Notes under the pieces: generated by a model
The model's database searches: none
What the model was told of the DNA's origin: nothing
The model's input: the letters and a program-made list of their open reading frames with translations, nothing else
Assembly: GCA_017614995.1 (NCBI GenBank)
Contig: JAGAAX010000052.1
Coordinates: forward strand, 62,001-126,000
DNA: 64,000 bases
Reading direction: 5' to 3'
Origin: Spirochaetaceae bacterium
Lineage (GTDB): Bacteria; Spirochaetota; Spirochaetia; Treponematales; Treponemataceae
Translations under genes and position numbers: made by a program
Shown here: one piece after another, positions 52,906-60,858 of the stretch
Position numbering within the stretch: the stretch's first letter is position 1
Layout: the number at the start of each line of letters is the position of its first letter

Positions 52906-54801
52906 TTATTCTGTCTGATCAGAATCAGCGTCATCTGACTTTATCACAAAACTTCTCGTATTTGTCGAGTAACTTCCGTTGATTATTTTCCAGTAATAGA
53001 AGCCAGGCTCTAACTTTGTTGAGAGCTTGAAGGCTTCAGTCTTGATTTTTGCGTCGATTATCGGGTCGTCAAAGTTTGCATTTGTTGAAACAACAAAACG
53101 GCTGTCAATCGGCATGTTTGTCTCAATGGCGAATATTGCCGCAGATAATTCTTCTTGTGTAAGCGTAATATTGTCGTTTGGCGAAACAGCCTTAAAATAA
53201 GGCGTGTGTGCAAGCGGATAGAATGACTTTACCTCGGTGAACGGTGCTGTGTTTCCGTCTTTGTCAATAAATGTAATTGCCCAATACCAGTGCTTGCCCT
53301 CTGTAATGCTGTACTGGCTTGTATTAAGTGAATAATAAGTCTTATTGCAGGAAATTTCTGCAACCGGGTTTTTGAGCCGCGGATTGTCTGCAATTTTCAA
53401 TATGTAAGAAACAGCGCCGTTAGAAGAAGCCCAGTTAAAGAGAATAGGCTGCCTGTCATTTGCGGTATATGCAATGTAGTTGTCTTCCGGCTTGTATGTA
53501 ACAACCGGCGTAAGCGAAACAGGCTTTTGCACGCTAAACGTATTTGCACTGCCTAAACTTACAGAAGCCTGAATTGAATCGTCGTAAATTGGAATAACCT
53601 GCCAATACCATGTGCCCGATTCAATTAATTCTAACCTTGCCTCTGTTTTGGCTGTTGTGTACGTGATGACAGGATTCAGCATGTCCTGATTGTCTGCTAT
53701 CTGAAGTTCGTAGCCTCTTGCAAGCTCGTCCTGAGTCCATGAAAAATGAATGCCGTTCTGGGCGGCTTTGTAGGTTAAGCCTACATTATTGACCGGCTGC
53801 AATTTTTTAATTGGCGTAATAGAGAAAACAGAAACCGAACCCTCCAATATTGATTCTTTGTATATTTCATCATCTTTTGAAACTGGATAAACCTTCCAAT
53901 AAACAGTACGGTTAGGAAGCGTAAAAACTGTTTCCTGTGTATCAACAGTCTGGTTCTGATACGGATAGATTCCGTCTTTATCGTAGGAAAGCTCAATCTT
54001 TGTTAATGTATCTGGCTCATAGTTCAGGGTCTTCCATGAGAAGAGCAGTGTAGCGGTCTCATTGTCATTTTTGATGATTTTCTGCGACAGTTTCGGACTT
54101 ATCATAATAATAGCAGGATATTTTACCTGGTGGCCTTCGCTGTCCATTACAATCTGCGAGCCGGCATTAAGTTCTATAATTGAACCGTCGCTTTTGCTCT
54201 GGCGGACAGTGCCTTTTTCAACTGAAACGCTTATGAGGTGGTTTGAATTAGCTGCCGCTGCCGGATTTTCCAATGTTCCGTCTGAAAGAACTACCGGCGT
54301 TATGGCATCGTCAGTCTGCGGCAAAAAGTCCGGCTGAATATTCATAGACACGATTGAGTCTTTGCTGATTTCAAGTGTTTCGCGACCGGCTCTTAAAGTG
54401 ATGTTTTTCGGTGTCTTAATGGAAACTGTACCAGAAGTAATCTTTAAGTTAGCAATATCTGATTCAGGAAGAATTTCAATTAAGCTGTTGTGCGACATAT
54501 TGATGATTGTGCCTGAATCAAAGGTAATTTCTGCCTCGGCAAGAGCTGTTGTGCGCACAAAGTCTCCGACATAAAGCGGAGTGTTTTCGCGGATTATATC
54601 CCAGACAAGGCGGTCTCTGAAACGCCGCTGTACAGATTTACTTCTGCCGGTAAGACATGCTATAGGTTTTTCGTCTGCGCGGAGATTTGTTTTGTAGACA
54701 TCATGGAAATAACCTATAAGAGAGAAAATAATGCCCAGCGAGCAAACGAGAATGATAATCTTGTCAGAGTTTTTGAATAGAATATTTCTTTTCTTCTTCA
54801 T
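52906..54801 (-). CDS. FecR-domain membrane protein with tandem fibronectin-like repeats
   Basis: A single N-terminal span (IIILVCSLGIIFSLIGYF) anchors a large extracytoplasmic part. Residues about 70-240 match FecR (GDFVRTTALAEAEITFDSGT, LPESDIANLKITSGTVSIKT). At least three beta-sandwich repeats follow with the pattern FSW......GYELQIADN....P......WYWQV, similar to fibronectin type III. FecR here is not beside a sigma factor gene but overlaps an adenylate cyclase by 38 bases, so the pair is probably translated together. It may tether peptidoglycan or sense envelope state. Confidence 0.82.
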   Translation of the reverse strand: MKKKRNILFKNSDKIIILVCSLGIIFSLIGYFHDVYKTNLRADEKPIACLTGRSKSVQRRFRDRLVWDIIRENTPLYVGDFVRTTALAEAEITFDSGTIINMSHNSLIEILPESDIANLKITSGTVSIKTPKNITLRAGRETLEISKDSIVSMNIQPDFLPQTDDAITPVVLSDGTLENPAAAANSNHLISVSVEKGTVRQSKSDGSIIELNAGSQIVMDSEGHQVKYPAIIMISPKLSQKIIKNDNETATLLFSWKTLNYEPDTLTKIELSYDKDGIYPYQNQTVDTQETVFTLPNRTVYWKVYPVSKDDEIYKESILEGSVSVFSITPIKKLQPVNNVGLTYKAAQNGIHFSWTQDELARGYELQIADNQDMLNPVITYTTAKTEARLELIESGTWYWQVIPIYDDSIQASVSLGSANTFSVQKPVSLTPVVTYKPEDNYIAYTANDRQPILFNWASSNGAVSYILKIADNPRLKNPVAEISCNKTYYSLNTSQYSITEGKHWYWAITFIDKDGNTAPFTEVKSFYPLAHTPYFKAVSPNDNITLTQEELSAAIFAIETNMPIDSRFVVSTNANFDDPIIDAKIKTEAFKLSTKLEPGFYYWKIINGSYSTNTRSFVIKSDDADSDQTE

Positions 54802-56626
54802 TGATGTCCACTTTTGCCAAATCCGGTTCTTCTAAACCCAAAACAGACCGGACTTCATTTAAAGTTGAAGCCTGATGAGTATTCTCAAGAGGCGTATTTG
54901 CTGTGTTTTTCAAGGCGATAACCGCAAAGAGTCTGACAGGCTTGCTCTTGCCCTTAACTGCAAAAGAAGGCATTTCTTCTACGATTATATCGTCTTTCAA
55001 AAATTTATATGTCTGCTCAGAAATAAGAATATCTGTACAGAGCGGCTTGTTGATTGCTTCAATTCTTGAAGCGAGGTTTACAGTGTCGCCTATAACAGTG
55101 TATTCCATTCTCTCTTTAGAGCCGATTTGTCCTGCCGTTACGTCGCCGCTTGAAATGCCGCAGCCAAACTGAATTGGCTCTCTGTTGTTGGCTTTTTCTT
55201 CTTCGTTGAATTTGATGAGCGCATTGCGCATCATCAAGGCTGTCGTAACAGCAGCGAGTGCATTTGCCTTTGGTGATTCACCGGCAAGAGGTGCGCCCCA
55301 GACAGCCATAATTGAGTCGCCAATGAATTTGTCTACACAGCCGCCTGTTTGTGTAACGCACTCAACCATGCGCTCCAAATAGCGGTTCAAGAAAGCAACC
55401 AAAGCTTCTGGCTTCATTTTCTCGGCTTTTGCTGTAAAAGAGCGTATATCTGTAAAGAAAATCGTCACTTTGCGGTTTTCGCCGCCAAGCTTAAGTTCGC
55501 CGCGCATGGCACGTTCTGCAATTTCTGTGTTGATAAAGCGGCCGAAAGTCTCTTTCAGGCGTCCGCGCTCGGCAAGCCCCTGACCCATCTGCTCAATGCT
55601 TTCTGCAAGCACCAAAAGCTCGTCGTGTGTGCGCTTTTTTATTGAAACATCAAACTGCCCCTGCTCGATGCATTTTACAGCTTCTGTAAGCTCTTCAATC
55701 GGTACGCTTATCGTTTTTGAGACAAACCAGACAACAAGAACTGCTGAGAAGAGCAGGGTGAGCTCCAGCCACAAATTGCGGCGGAGCGCGGTTTGCAGCG
55801 CCTCAAAAACAATTTTGTCCTTAATCTGCGTAACAACCGCAATTTCGTCAGACAAAAGCTTGTAATAAGAGGCAAAGTACTCAGAGCCGTCTTTGCCTTT
55901 ATAGACAAGCTGCTGCTGGCGCGATTTATTTTCAAATACAATGCTGTAAATCTGTGTATCTTTGATTGCTTTATTTTCGACAGACGAATTCAAATTGCTG
56001 GAAATCAAAATGTCACCGGCTGTATTAACAAGCATGGCTTCATTTGTCTCACTGGAGAAAGTTTCTGCAAGGCTTTCAGGCGAAAAAATCACCAGAACAG
56101 CAGAAGTCTCACCATTCAGTTCAAGCGGCATAATCAGCGCGAGCAGATTCGCATTAAAATAAGGCGAAGCGTTCAGTACAATTGTTTCGCCGTTTTCTGC
56201 GCGGCTGAAAAATTCACCCTGTTCCTTTATATAAGTTGTAATGTCCTTGTCGTCAATTCCAAGCGGATAGAGGAGCTGCGTGTTCAATAATTGTGCAAAG
56301 CCGCTTACTGAAATTGCACCAATCATTCTGTTGCCGTCAAACAATGAATTAATCTGCTCGTCAGCCAGAACAGAATTTCTTGAGTTCATTACGTTTATAA
56401 TGAAAGAAGTGTTTGTAATAATTGAATTTAGAAAAATCTCTGTTTCAGAGGCGGCATGCTGGTTCAGCGAATAATTGTTGTTTTCAGCTGTTACGCGGAC
56501 GTCCTCTTTGATGATGTTGGTGATTATTTTTGTTGAAACTAGAAGGGCAGCGAGAACAATTGCGATAATAATAATTATTAATTTTAAGGCAATGGGCCGC
56601 AAAGCCCTCTGATGTTTGTTTAACAT
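54764..56626 (-). CDS. Membrane adenylate/guanylate cyclase, class III
   Basis: An N-terminal span, an extracytoplasmic Cache-like sensor (about 35-275), a second span (LLFSAVLVVWFVSKTI), a HAMP domain (PIEELTEAVKCIEQGQFDVS) and a class III cyclase domain. Catalytic features are intact: the metal-binding Asp in TIFFTDIRSF and in FIGDSIMAVWG, and EYTVIGDTVNLASRIE with Asp for adenine recognition and Asn/Arg for catalysis. The product is probably cAMP. No clear ribosome-binding site precedes the start. It lies downstream of tRNA-Pro on the same strand and overlaps the FecR-domain gene. Confidence 0.9.
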   Translation of the reverse strand: MLNKHQRALRPIALKLIIIIIAIVLAALLVSTKIITNIIKEDVRVTAENNNYSLNQHAASETEIFLNSIITNTSFIINVMNSRNSVLADEQINSLFDGNRMIGAISVSGFAQLLNTQLLYPLGIDDKDITTYIKEQGEFFSRAENGETIVLNASPYFNANLLALIMPLELNGETSAVLVIFSPESLAETFSSETNEAMLVNTAGDILISSNLNSSVENKAIKDTQIYSIVFENKSRQQQLVYKGKDGSEYFASYYKLLSDEIAVVTQIKDKIVFEALQTALRRNLWLELTLLFSAVLVVWFVSKTISVPIEELTEAVKCIEQGQFDVSIKKRTHDELLVLAESIEQMGQGLAERGRLKETFGRFINTEIAERAMRGELKLGGENRKVTIFFTDIRSFTAKAEKMKPEALVAFLNRYLERMVECVTQTGGCVDKFIGDSIMAVWGAPLAGESPKANALAAVTTALMMRNALIKFNEEEKANNREPIQFGCGISSGDVTAGQIGSKERMEYTVIGDTVNLASRIEAINKPLCTDILISEQTYKFLKDDIIVEEMPSFAVKGKSKPVRLFAVIALKNTANTPLENTHQASTLNEVRSVLGLEEPDLAKVDINEEEKKYSIQKL

Positions 56627-56681
56627 ATCTAGCTTATTGACTTTGCAGCATTTAAATAGAAAACAGCAATGCTGTTAATAG

Positions 56682-56754
56682 TCGGAATGACAGGATTTGA
56701 ACCTGCGACATTCTGGTCCCAAACCAGACGCGCTACCAGCTGCGCTACATTCCG
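56682..56754 (-). tRNA. tRNA-Pro (anticodon UGG)
   Basis: Read on the minus strand, CGGAATG pairs with CATTCCG to make the acceptor stem. The anticodon stem TCTGG/CCAGA closes a TTTGGGA loop with anticodon TGG, and the T-arm loop is GTTCAAATC. The discriminator is A and CCA is not encoded. 73 bases. Confidence 0.96.
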
Positions 56755-56761
56755 AAACCGT

Positions 56762-56783
56762 TTATCAGGCAAGTGCTTGATAA
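56762..56783. repeat. Imperfect palindrome upstream of tRNA-Pro
   Basis: TTATCA (56762-56767) and TGATAA (56778-56783) are perfect outer arms; the inner GGCA/TGCT positions pair in part. It lies at the -10/-30 position of tRNA-Pro and may be part of its promoter region. Confidence 0.3.
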
Positions 56784-56907
56784 AACTTATGTCTTGATAT
56801 TATCCAAAATCAATAAAAGAGTCAATAGGCTGGACAATAAAGTTCATAAAATAATTGCAAGGTACTCTGTTTTTTGCCCTGTTTTTTGGTGGCTGAAAAA
56901 TGTGCAC

Positions 56908-56936
56908 TTGACAAGGCGTGTGCTTTTTTATAAGAT
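56908..56936 (+). promoter_or_regulatory. Promoter of tRNA-Leu
   Basis: A consensus TTGACA at 56908-56913, 17 bases, TAAGAT at 56931-56936. The start would fall about five bases before the tRNA. Confidence 0.8.
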
Positions 56937-56947
56937 TTTACAGTAAT

Positions 56948-57031
56948 GCCCGGATGGTGGAATTGGTAGACACGCTAGTTTCAGGTACTAGAGCTCTAAC
57001 GGGTGTGCGAGTTCAAGTCTCGCTTCGGGCA
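56948..57031 (+). tRNA. tRNA-Leu (anticodon CAG)
   Basis: GCCCGGA pairs with TTCGGGC (one G-T) as acceptor stem. CTAGT and ACTAG close a TTCAGGT loop with anticodon CAG. A long variable arm (GAGCTCTAACGGGTGT region) is as expected for a class II tRNA, and the T-loop is GTTCAAGTC. Discriminator A; CCA is not encoded. 84 bases. Confidence 0.96.
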
Positions 57032-57032
57032 T

Positions 57033-57063
57033 AAGCCGGTTGATTCGTCAGCCGGCTTTTTTT
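57033..57063 (+). terminator. Terminator after tRNA-Leu
   Basis: AAGCCGGTTGA (57033-57043) and TCAGCCGGCTT (57048-57058) pair around a TTCG tetraloop, followed by a T run. Confidence 0.92.
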
Positions 57064-57091
57064 GTTTAAAGATTTAGAGTTTTTGTGCGCT

Positions 57092-57487
57092 TTAAATTTT
57101 CTTTAAGAAATCTGAAACTGTAATAATCTCGACATTCTCAATCTTGCCAAGCGAGAGTAAGTCGTTGTCGCCGCTCACTATGTAAAGGCATTTACCTTCT
57201 AAAGCGCATGATATAAATTTATCGTCATCACTGTCCCGGCAAATAGAAATTTTATGCTTCGGCTCGATTATGGTAGATTTTTCTATTATTTTTTGTAAAA
57301 CAGCAGAGTTTCCTTTGTCAGCATATTTTTTGTGGATTGCGGTATATGTTTCGAGATACTCTTGTACAATTTGTGGAGAGGCAAAAACTGAAAATTTGCC
57401 GTCAAAAAGGCATTTTATAATTTGTTCTGGAAGTCCGCCAAAGAAGATTGCTGAAATAATAACATTGGTATCGAGTACAATTTTCAT
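57092..57487 (-). CDS. PIN-domain ribonuclease toxin (VapC-like)
   Basis: A 131-residue PIN domain of the type annotated as putative toxin component. The acidic metal-binding residues are visible: Asp in VLDTNVIISA at the N-terminus, Glu in IVQEYLE, the DSDDDKFISCA cluster and Asp in YIVSGDNDLLSLG. Toxins of this class cut specific RNAs. Its start overlaps the antitoxin stop by four bases (ATGA), as expected for toxin-antitoxin pairs. Confidence 0.88.
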   Translation of the reverse strand: MKIVLDTNVIISAIFFGGLPEQIIKCLFDGKFSVFASPQIVQEYLETYTAIHKKYADKGNSAVLQKIIEKSTIIEPKHKISICRDSDDDKFISCALEGKCLYIVSGDNDLLSLGKIENVEIITVSDFLKKI

Positions 57488-57747
57488 TTATGGGCTGCTC
57501 TTACAGTTTCTATCGCCTGTGAGATGTCAGATTCTTTTAAACCGACTTTTTCTGCCCATGCCTGTTCTTTTTCAAGCATTCGGAAAAATTCCTGTTCGTC
57601 AGGTTCTTGAATCGGTTTAAGCATAATATTTGTACCTTCGCTAAAAATAAAGAATTTCTTGCCTTCTGTAAGAGAAAGTTTCTTGCGCAATTCTGCCGGC
57701 AGAACAATCTGACCTTTTGAAGAAAGCGAAGTCATGGCAGTATACAT
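57484..57747 (-). CDS. AbrB/SpoVT-type antitoxin (VapB-like)
   Basis: The N-terminal SLSSKGQIVLPAELRKKLSLTEG is a swapped-hairpin AbrB DNA-binding domain. The C-terminal part (QEFFRMLEKEQAWAEKVGLK) is helical and would wrap the toxin. GGAGG lies five bases before the start. A perfect 17-bp palindrome overlaps its promoter, consistent with autoregulation by the toxin-antitoxin complex. 87 aa. Confidence 0.88.
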   Translation of the reverse strand: MYTAMTSLSSKGQIVLPAELRKKLSLTEGKKFFIFSEGTNIMLKPIQEPDEQEFFRMLEKEQAWAEKVGLKESDISQAIETVRAAHK

Positions 57748-57761
57748 AAGCGCCTCCTGTT

Positions 57762-57799
57762 TGTAAGATAATCTTACATTGCAGTTATATTGCTGTCAA
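57762..57799 (-). promoter_or_regulatory. Promoter and palindromic operator of the VapBC-type module
   Basis: On the minus strand TTGACA (57799-57794), 17 bases, TAAGAT (57776-57771). The perfect palindrome TGTAAGATAATCTTACA (57762-57778) covers the -10 box, so a bound repressor would block polymerase. Confidence 0.8.
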
Positions 57800-57800
57800 G

Positions 57801-57841
57801 CTAAAAAAAGAGCTGATTAATGCTTATGATTAATCAGCCCA
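57801..57841 (-). terminator. Terminator of the CheY-like gene
   Basis: On the minus strand GCTGATTAAT and ATTAATCAGC form a 10-bp stem around a short loop, followed by a T run (A run 57803-57809 on the plus strand). Confidence 0.85.
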
Positions 57842-57857
57842 TTTTTAATTTCTGCCG

Positions 57858-58241
57858 CTATTTTTTCTTAAGCTGTTCTTTAACGTGTGTTAAAAGAGCT
57901 TCTGTTGAAATTGGCTTTAAGATATAGTCTTCGTTTAACGCCTTTACTTTATCGATTATGTCATCGTCCTCAACGCCTGTTAAGAAGATAACAGGAACGC
58001 TTTTTGTTTTTCCTTTTTGCTTGATTTTTTCATACATATCAAAGCCGGACATTTCGGGCATATCTATGTCAAGAATTATTAAGTCGACATCGTTGTTGTC
58101 TAAAAAGGCAAGAGCTTCTTTTACAGTTGCCATCGGCACTATCTGATAGTCAGATTTCAAAGAAGATTTGACATGAATCCTTATTATAGAATCATCATCA
58201 ACAGCCAATATAAGAGGTTGAATGTTTTTTTTAACTGCCAT
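57858..58241 (-). CDS. Single-domain response regulator (CheY-like)
   Basis: A 127-residue receiver domain only. The acidic pocket (AVDDD), the phosphoacceptor Asp in LIILDIDMPEMSG, Thr in VIFLTGV and Lys in YILKPIS are all present. With no output domain it must act by protein contact, for example on a kinase or motor. GGAGG precedes the start. It is divergent from cheW. Confidence 0.88.
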   Translation of the reverse strand: MAVKKNIQPLILAVDDDSIIRIHVKSSLKSDYQIVPMATVKEALAFLDNNDVDLIILDIDMPEMSGFDMYEKIKQKGKTKSVPVIFLTGVEDDDIIDKVKALNEDYILKPISTEALLTHVKEQLKKK

Positions 58242-58460
58242 GCATGGTCCTCCAAAACTGTTTTTGTTTTTTAATGTATTTTGATTATATCATTCAAATG
58301 AATAAATGTGTAATAAAAAATTTCACCTAGAGCAAATTATTCGGTTTGTTTCAATAATTTTATTAACTTCTTACCATAAAAGCTTGTAAAAAAAGAGGTT
58401 TCATTGTATTCTTAAATTATTCTTGAATTGTTTCAAAAGAATGCACTGGTGGAGGCAATT

Positions 58461-58940
58461 ATGGCAGTCGGCGAATCACAGTTTCAGCTTGTAACATTTG
58501 AGCTTGGTGAAGAACTGTATGGTGTTGATATTATGGACGTTAAAGAAATTGTAAAACTTCAGACAGTACGTCCAATTCCGAATGCTCCTTATTATGTAGA
58601 AGGAATTTTCAACCTTCGTAGTGAAATCATTCCTGTTATTAACTTGCATAAGCGTTTTCATTTAAAGGCAAGAGAAAGAACCGAAGATGAGGACGAATTT
58701 GAGGGCGGTTTTATTATCATTAATATGGACGGAACAAAAATCGGCATTATTATCGATAAAATCGCGCGTGTTGTTCAAATTAAAACTGATGAGGTTAAGC
58801 CGCCGCCACAGATGCTTACCGGCATCGGCACAGAATACATCAACGGAGTTGTAAGACAGGAAAACGGCTATCTCATCATTTTGGATATCCGTCGTGTTTT
58901 CAATTCTAGCGAATTAAAGAAGCTGGTCGGCATACAGTAA
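58461..58940 (+). CDS. cheW: Chemotaxis adaptor CheW
   Basis: Couples chemoreceptors to CheA. SH3-like repeats carry the family pattern QLVTFELGEELYGVDIMDVK, IPNAPYYVEGIFNLRSEIIPVINL and GTEYINGVVRQENGYLIILD. The ATG at 58461 lies five bases after GGAGG; an upstream in-frame TTG has no such site. 159-160 aa. Confidence 0.93.
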   Translation: MAVGESQFQLVTFELGEELYGVDIMDVKEIVKLQTVRPIPNAPYYVEGIFNLRSEIIPVINLHKRFHLKARERTEDEDEFEGGFIIINMDGTKIGIIIDKIARVVQIKTDEVKPPPQMLTGIGTEYINGVVRQENGYLIILDIRRVFNSSELKKLVGIQ

Positions 58941-58941
58941 T

Positions 58942-60000
58942 ATGAAGGTTCCGGTTTTTAGTTCTACTATCCGCAGAAAAGAAATGGATGCGGTGCTCTC
59001 GTGTATGGTTTCTGAAAAAATCGGACCTGGCGAAATAAATGCACGGCTTATTCAATGTGTAAAAGAAACTTTTGGTGTTGATGGCTGCGTTGCCGTAAGA
59101 AGCCCTGCCATCGCGCTGAAATATGCGATAAAATGTCTTGGTCTGCCTGAAGGCAGTGCAATTATGATTTCTGCACTTGCGCCTTCATGGCAGATTCCTG
59201 TAATTGAAGAACTCGGCTACAAATATATCATCCTCGATGTTGTTGAAGAGACGGCGCTTGTTTCGGCTGAAGCTGTAGAAAATGGCATGAAAGCCGGCGG
59301 CCGTCTGCTTATTCTTCATGAGCCGCTCGGTAATTTACCAGACTTTGAAAAAATAGCCGCCTTGGGCATTCAATTTATAGAAGATATTTCTCAAAGCGCC
59401 GGTGCTTATGTTGAGATGCCGGCAGAAGAGGGTAAAGAGCCTGAAAAAAAATATGCCGGCACTTACGGTGTTTATACGGTTTTGGGCTTGGAAGAAAAAG
59501 ACATTCTTACAGCAGGCGGCGGTGCTGTTCTTATGGCGCCAAACCGCCGCGAATGGATTGTTCTTAAAAAGCAGATAGAAGATGCACCTTTTATAGATTT
59601 GCTTCCTGACATAAATTCTGCGCTTGCATGGGTTCAGCTTAAAGAAAGAGCGCGGAACGAGCAGCTTCGCAGCGAAATGAAGGAAGTTTACGCCCGTTCT
59701 TTGATGCAGGGGCGGCACAAGTCGTTTATCTGCCAATGCGTAAACGCCGTAACAGCGGTTTATTCGTTCCCGGTTCTGCTTAAAAACGGAGCAAAAGACG
59801 TAAAGCAGTATGCGTCGCGCAAAGAAATTGATGTTGCCGATGCTTTTGAATTTTCAGTTGTTTCAAAATATGAGGAGCTTGCGGCAGATTGTCCTGTAGC
59901 ACGCTCGCTTGCCTTGCGCTGCATTTTGTTTCCGCTTTACCCGAGACTTGGAAACTCGCAGGCTGGTAAAATTGCAAAGGTTCTGGCAACTTTGCCGTAA
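58942..60000 (+). CDS. DegT/DnrJ/EryC1-type PLP-dependent protein, divergent
   Basis: Fold type I aminotransferase-like protein of 352 aa. The cofactor Asp is present in FIEDISQSAGAYV and a lysine is in place in LGLEEKDILTAGGGAVL, at the spacing of the usual K...GEGG. The normal phosphate-binding GT[AS]AL segment is changed to RSPAIAL and the C-terminal region is not well conserved, so activity is uncertain. DegT enzymes transfer amino groups to keto-sugars. It begins one base after cheW and is followed by NAD kinase; no other sugar gene is nearby. Confidence 0.72.
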   Translation: MKVPVFSSTIRRKEMDAVLSCMVSEKIGPGEINARLIQCVKETFGVDGCVAVRSPAIALKYAIKCLGLPEGSAIMISALAPSWQIPVIEELGYKYIILDVVEETALVSAEAVENGMKAGGRLLILHEPLGNLPDFEKIAALGIQFIEDISQSAGAYVEMPAEEGKEPEKKYAGTYGVYTVLGLEEKDILTAGGGAVLMAPNRREWIVLKKQIEDAPFIDLLPDINSALAWVQLKERARNEQLRSEMKEVYARSLMQGRHKSFICQCVNAVTAVYSFPVLLKNGAKDVKQYASRKEIDVADAFEFSVVSKYEELAADCPVARSLALRCILFPLYPRLGNSQAGKIAKVLATLP

Positions 60001-60009
60001 GGCGGCATA

Positions 60010-60858
60010 ATGAGAAAAAAACGCGCCGTAATTGTAATCAACACATATAAAGAAGAAGCTCAGCTTATAGCAAATGACGTAAAAAGATTTTTGGAACAGG
60101 AATCTTGGGCTGTCGATTTTCTTGAATTTTCAGGGCCATGCAGCAAGAGCAGTTTTGACGGCTATAAACTTGCAGTAACTTTGGGCGGAGACGGTACTGT
60201 TCTTTTTGCGGCGCGCGGCTGTCTTGAGCAGAAGATTCCGATTTTTCCGATAAACTTGGGCGAATTCGGTTTTATCGCCGGAATTCAAAAAGAAAGCTGG
60301 CAGGAGCGGCTCTCGCTCTTTTTGCGGAAAAAACTGCCGCTGACGGAGCGGAGCATGATTAGCGTAACGGCTCTGCGCGGCAAAAGCACAATCTTTGAGT
60401 CTTACGCGCTTAACGATGTTGTTGTCTCGGCTGACAGAGCCGCAAAAATTGTTTCGCTCGGCATTACGTTTAACGGCAATTCTTTCGGCAAGTTTCAGTC
60501 AGACGGAATTATTGTGGCAACCGCGACAGGCTCAACCGCATATTCTGCCGCTGCCGGTGGCCCGATTGTAGACCCGGAGCTTGACGCCTTTGTGCTTAGC
60601 CCGATTTGTCCGTTCTCGCTTTCTAACCGCCCGATTGTGCTGCCTTCTAGCGGCGTGCTCTGTGTTGATGTTCTTCCTTCAAGAGATACGGGCGTTTCAA
60701 TAACGGCAGACGGTCAGGTCTTGGAACATCTTGAAACAGGTGATATTGTTTTCTTGCAGAAGGCAAAGGAAAAAGTTCTGCTTGCAGACTGCGGCTCTTC
60801 TGTTTTTTATTCGGCTTTACGATCAAAGCTCCATTGGTCTGGAGGACCCAGTGCTTGA
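60010..60858 (+). CDS. nadK: NAD kinase
   Basis: Phosphorylates NAD to NADP. The catalytic GGDGTVLFAARG near residue 60 and the NAD-binding FQSDGIIVATATGSTAYSAA and SPICPFSLSNRPIVLP are intact. 282 aa. The last eight bases overlap recN, the common nadK-recN order. Confidence 0.94.
   Translation: MRKKRAVIVINTYKEEAQLIANDVKRFLEQESWAVDFLEFSGPCSKSSFDGYKLAVTLGGDGTVLFAARGCLEQKIPIFPINLGEFGFIAGIQKESWQERLSLFLRKKLPLTERSMISVTALRGKSTIFESYALNDVVVSADRAAKIVSLGITFNGNSFGKFQSDGIIVATATGSTAYSAAAGGPIVDPELDAFVLSPICPFSLSNRPIVLPSSGVLCVDVLPSRDTGVSITADGQVLEHLETGDIVFLQKAKEKVLLADCGSSVFYSALRSKLHWSGGPSA

Noticed and set aside
55793-56290. 165-codon plus-strand frame inside the cyclase gene
   Set aside because: Opposite strand to a complete Cache-HAMP-cyclase protein, with no ribosome-binding site.
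56682-57063. Integrated element at the two tRNA genes
   Set aside because: I looked for a repeat of either tRNA 3' end across the toxin-antitoxin segment and found none, and no integrase is present.
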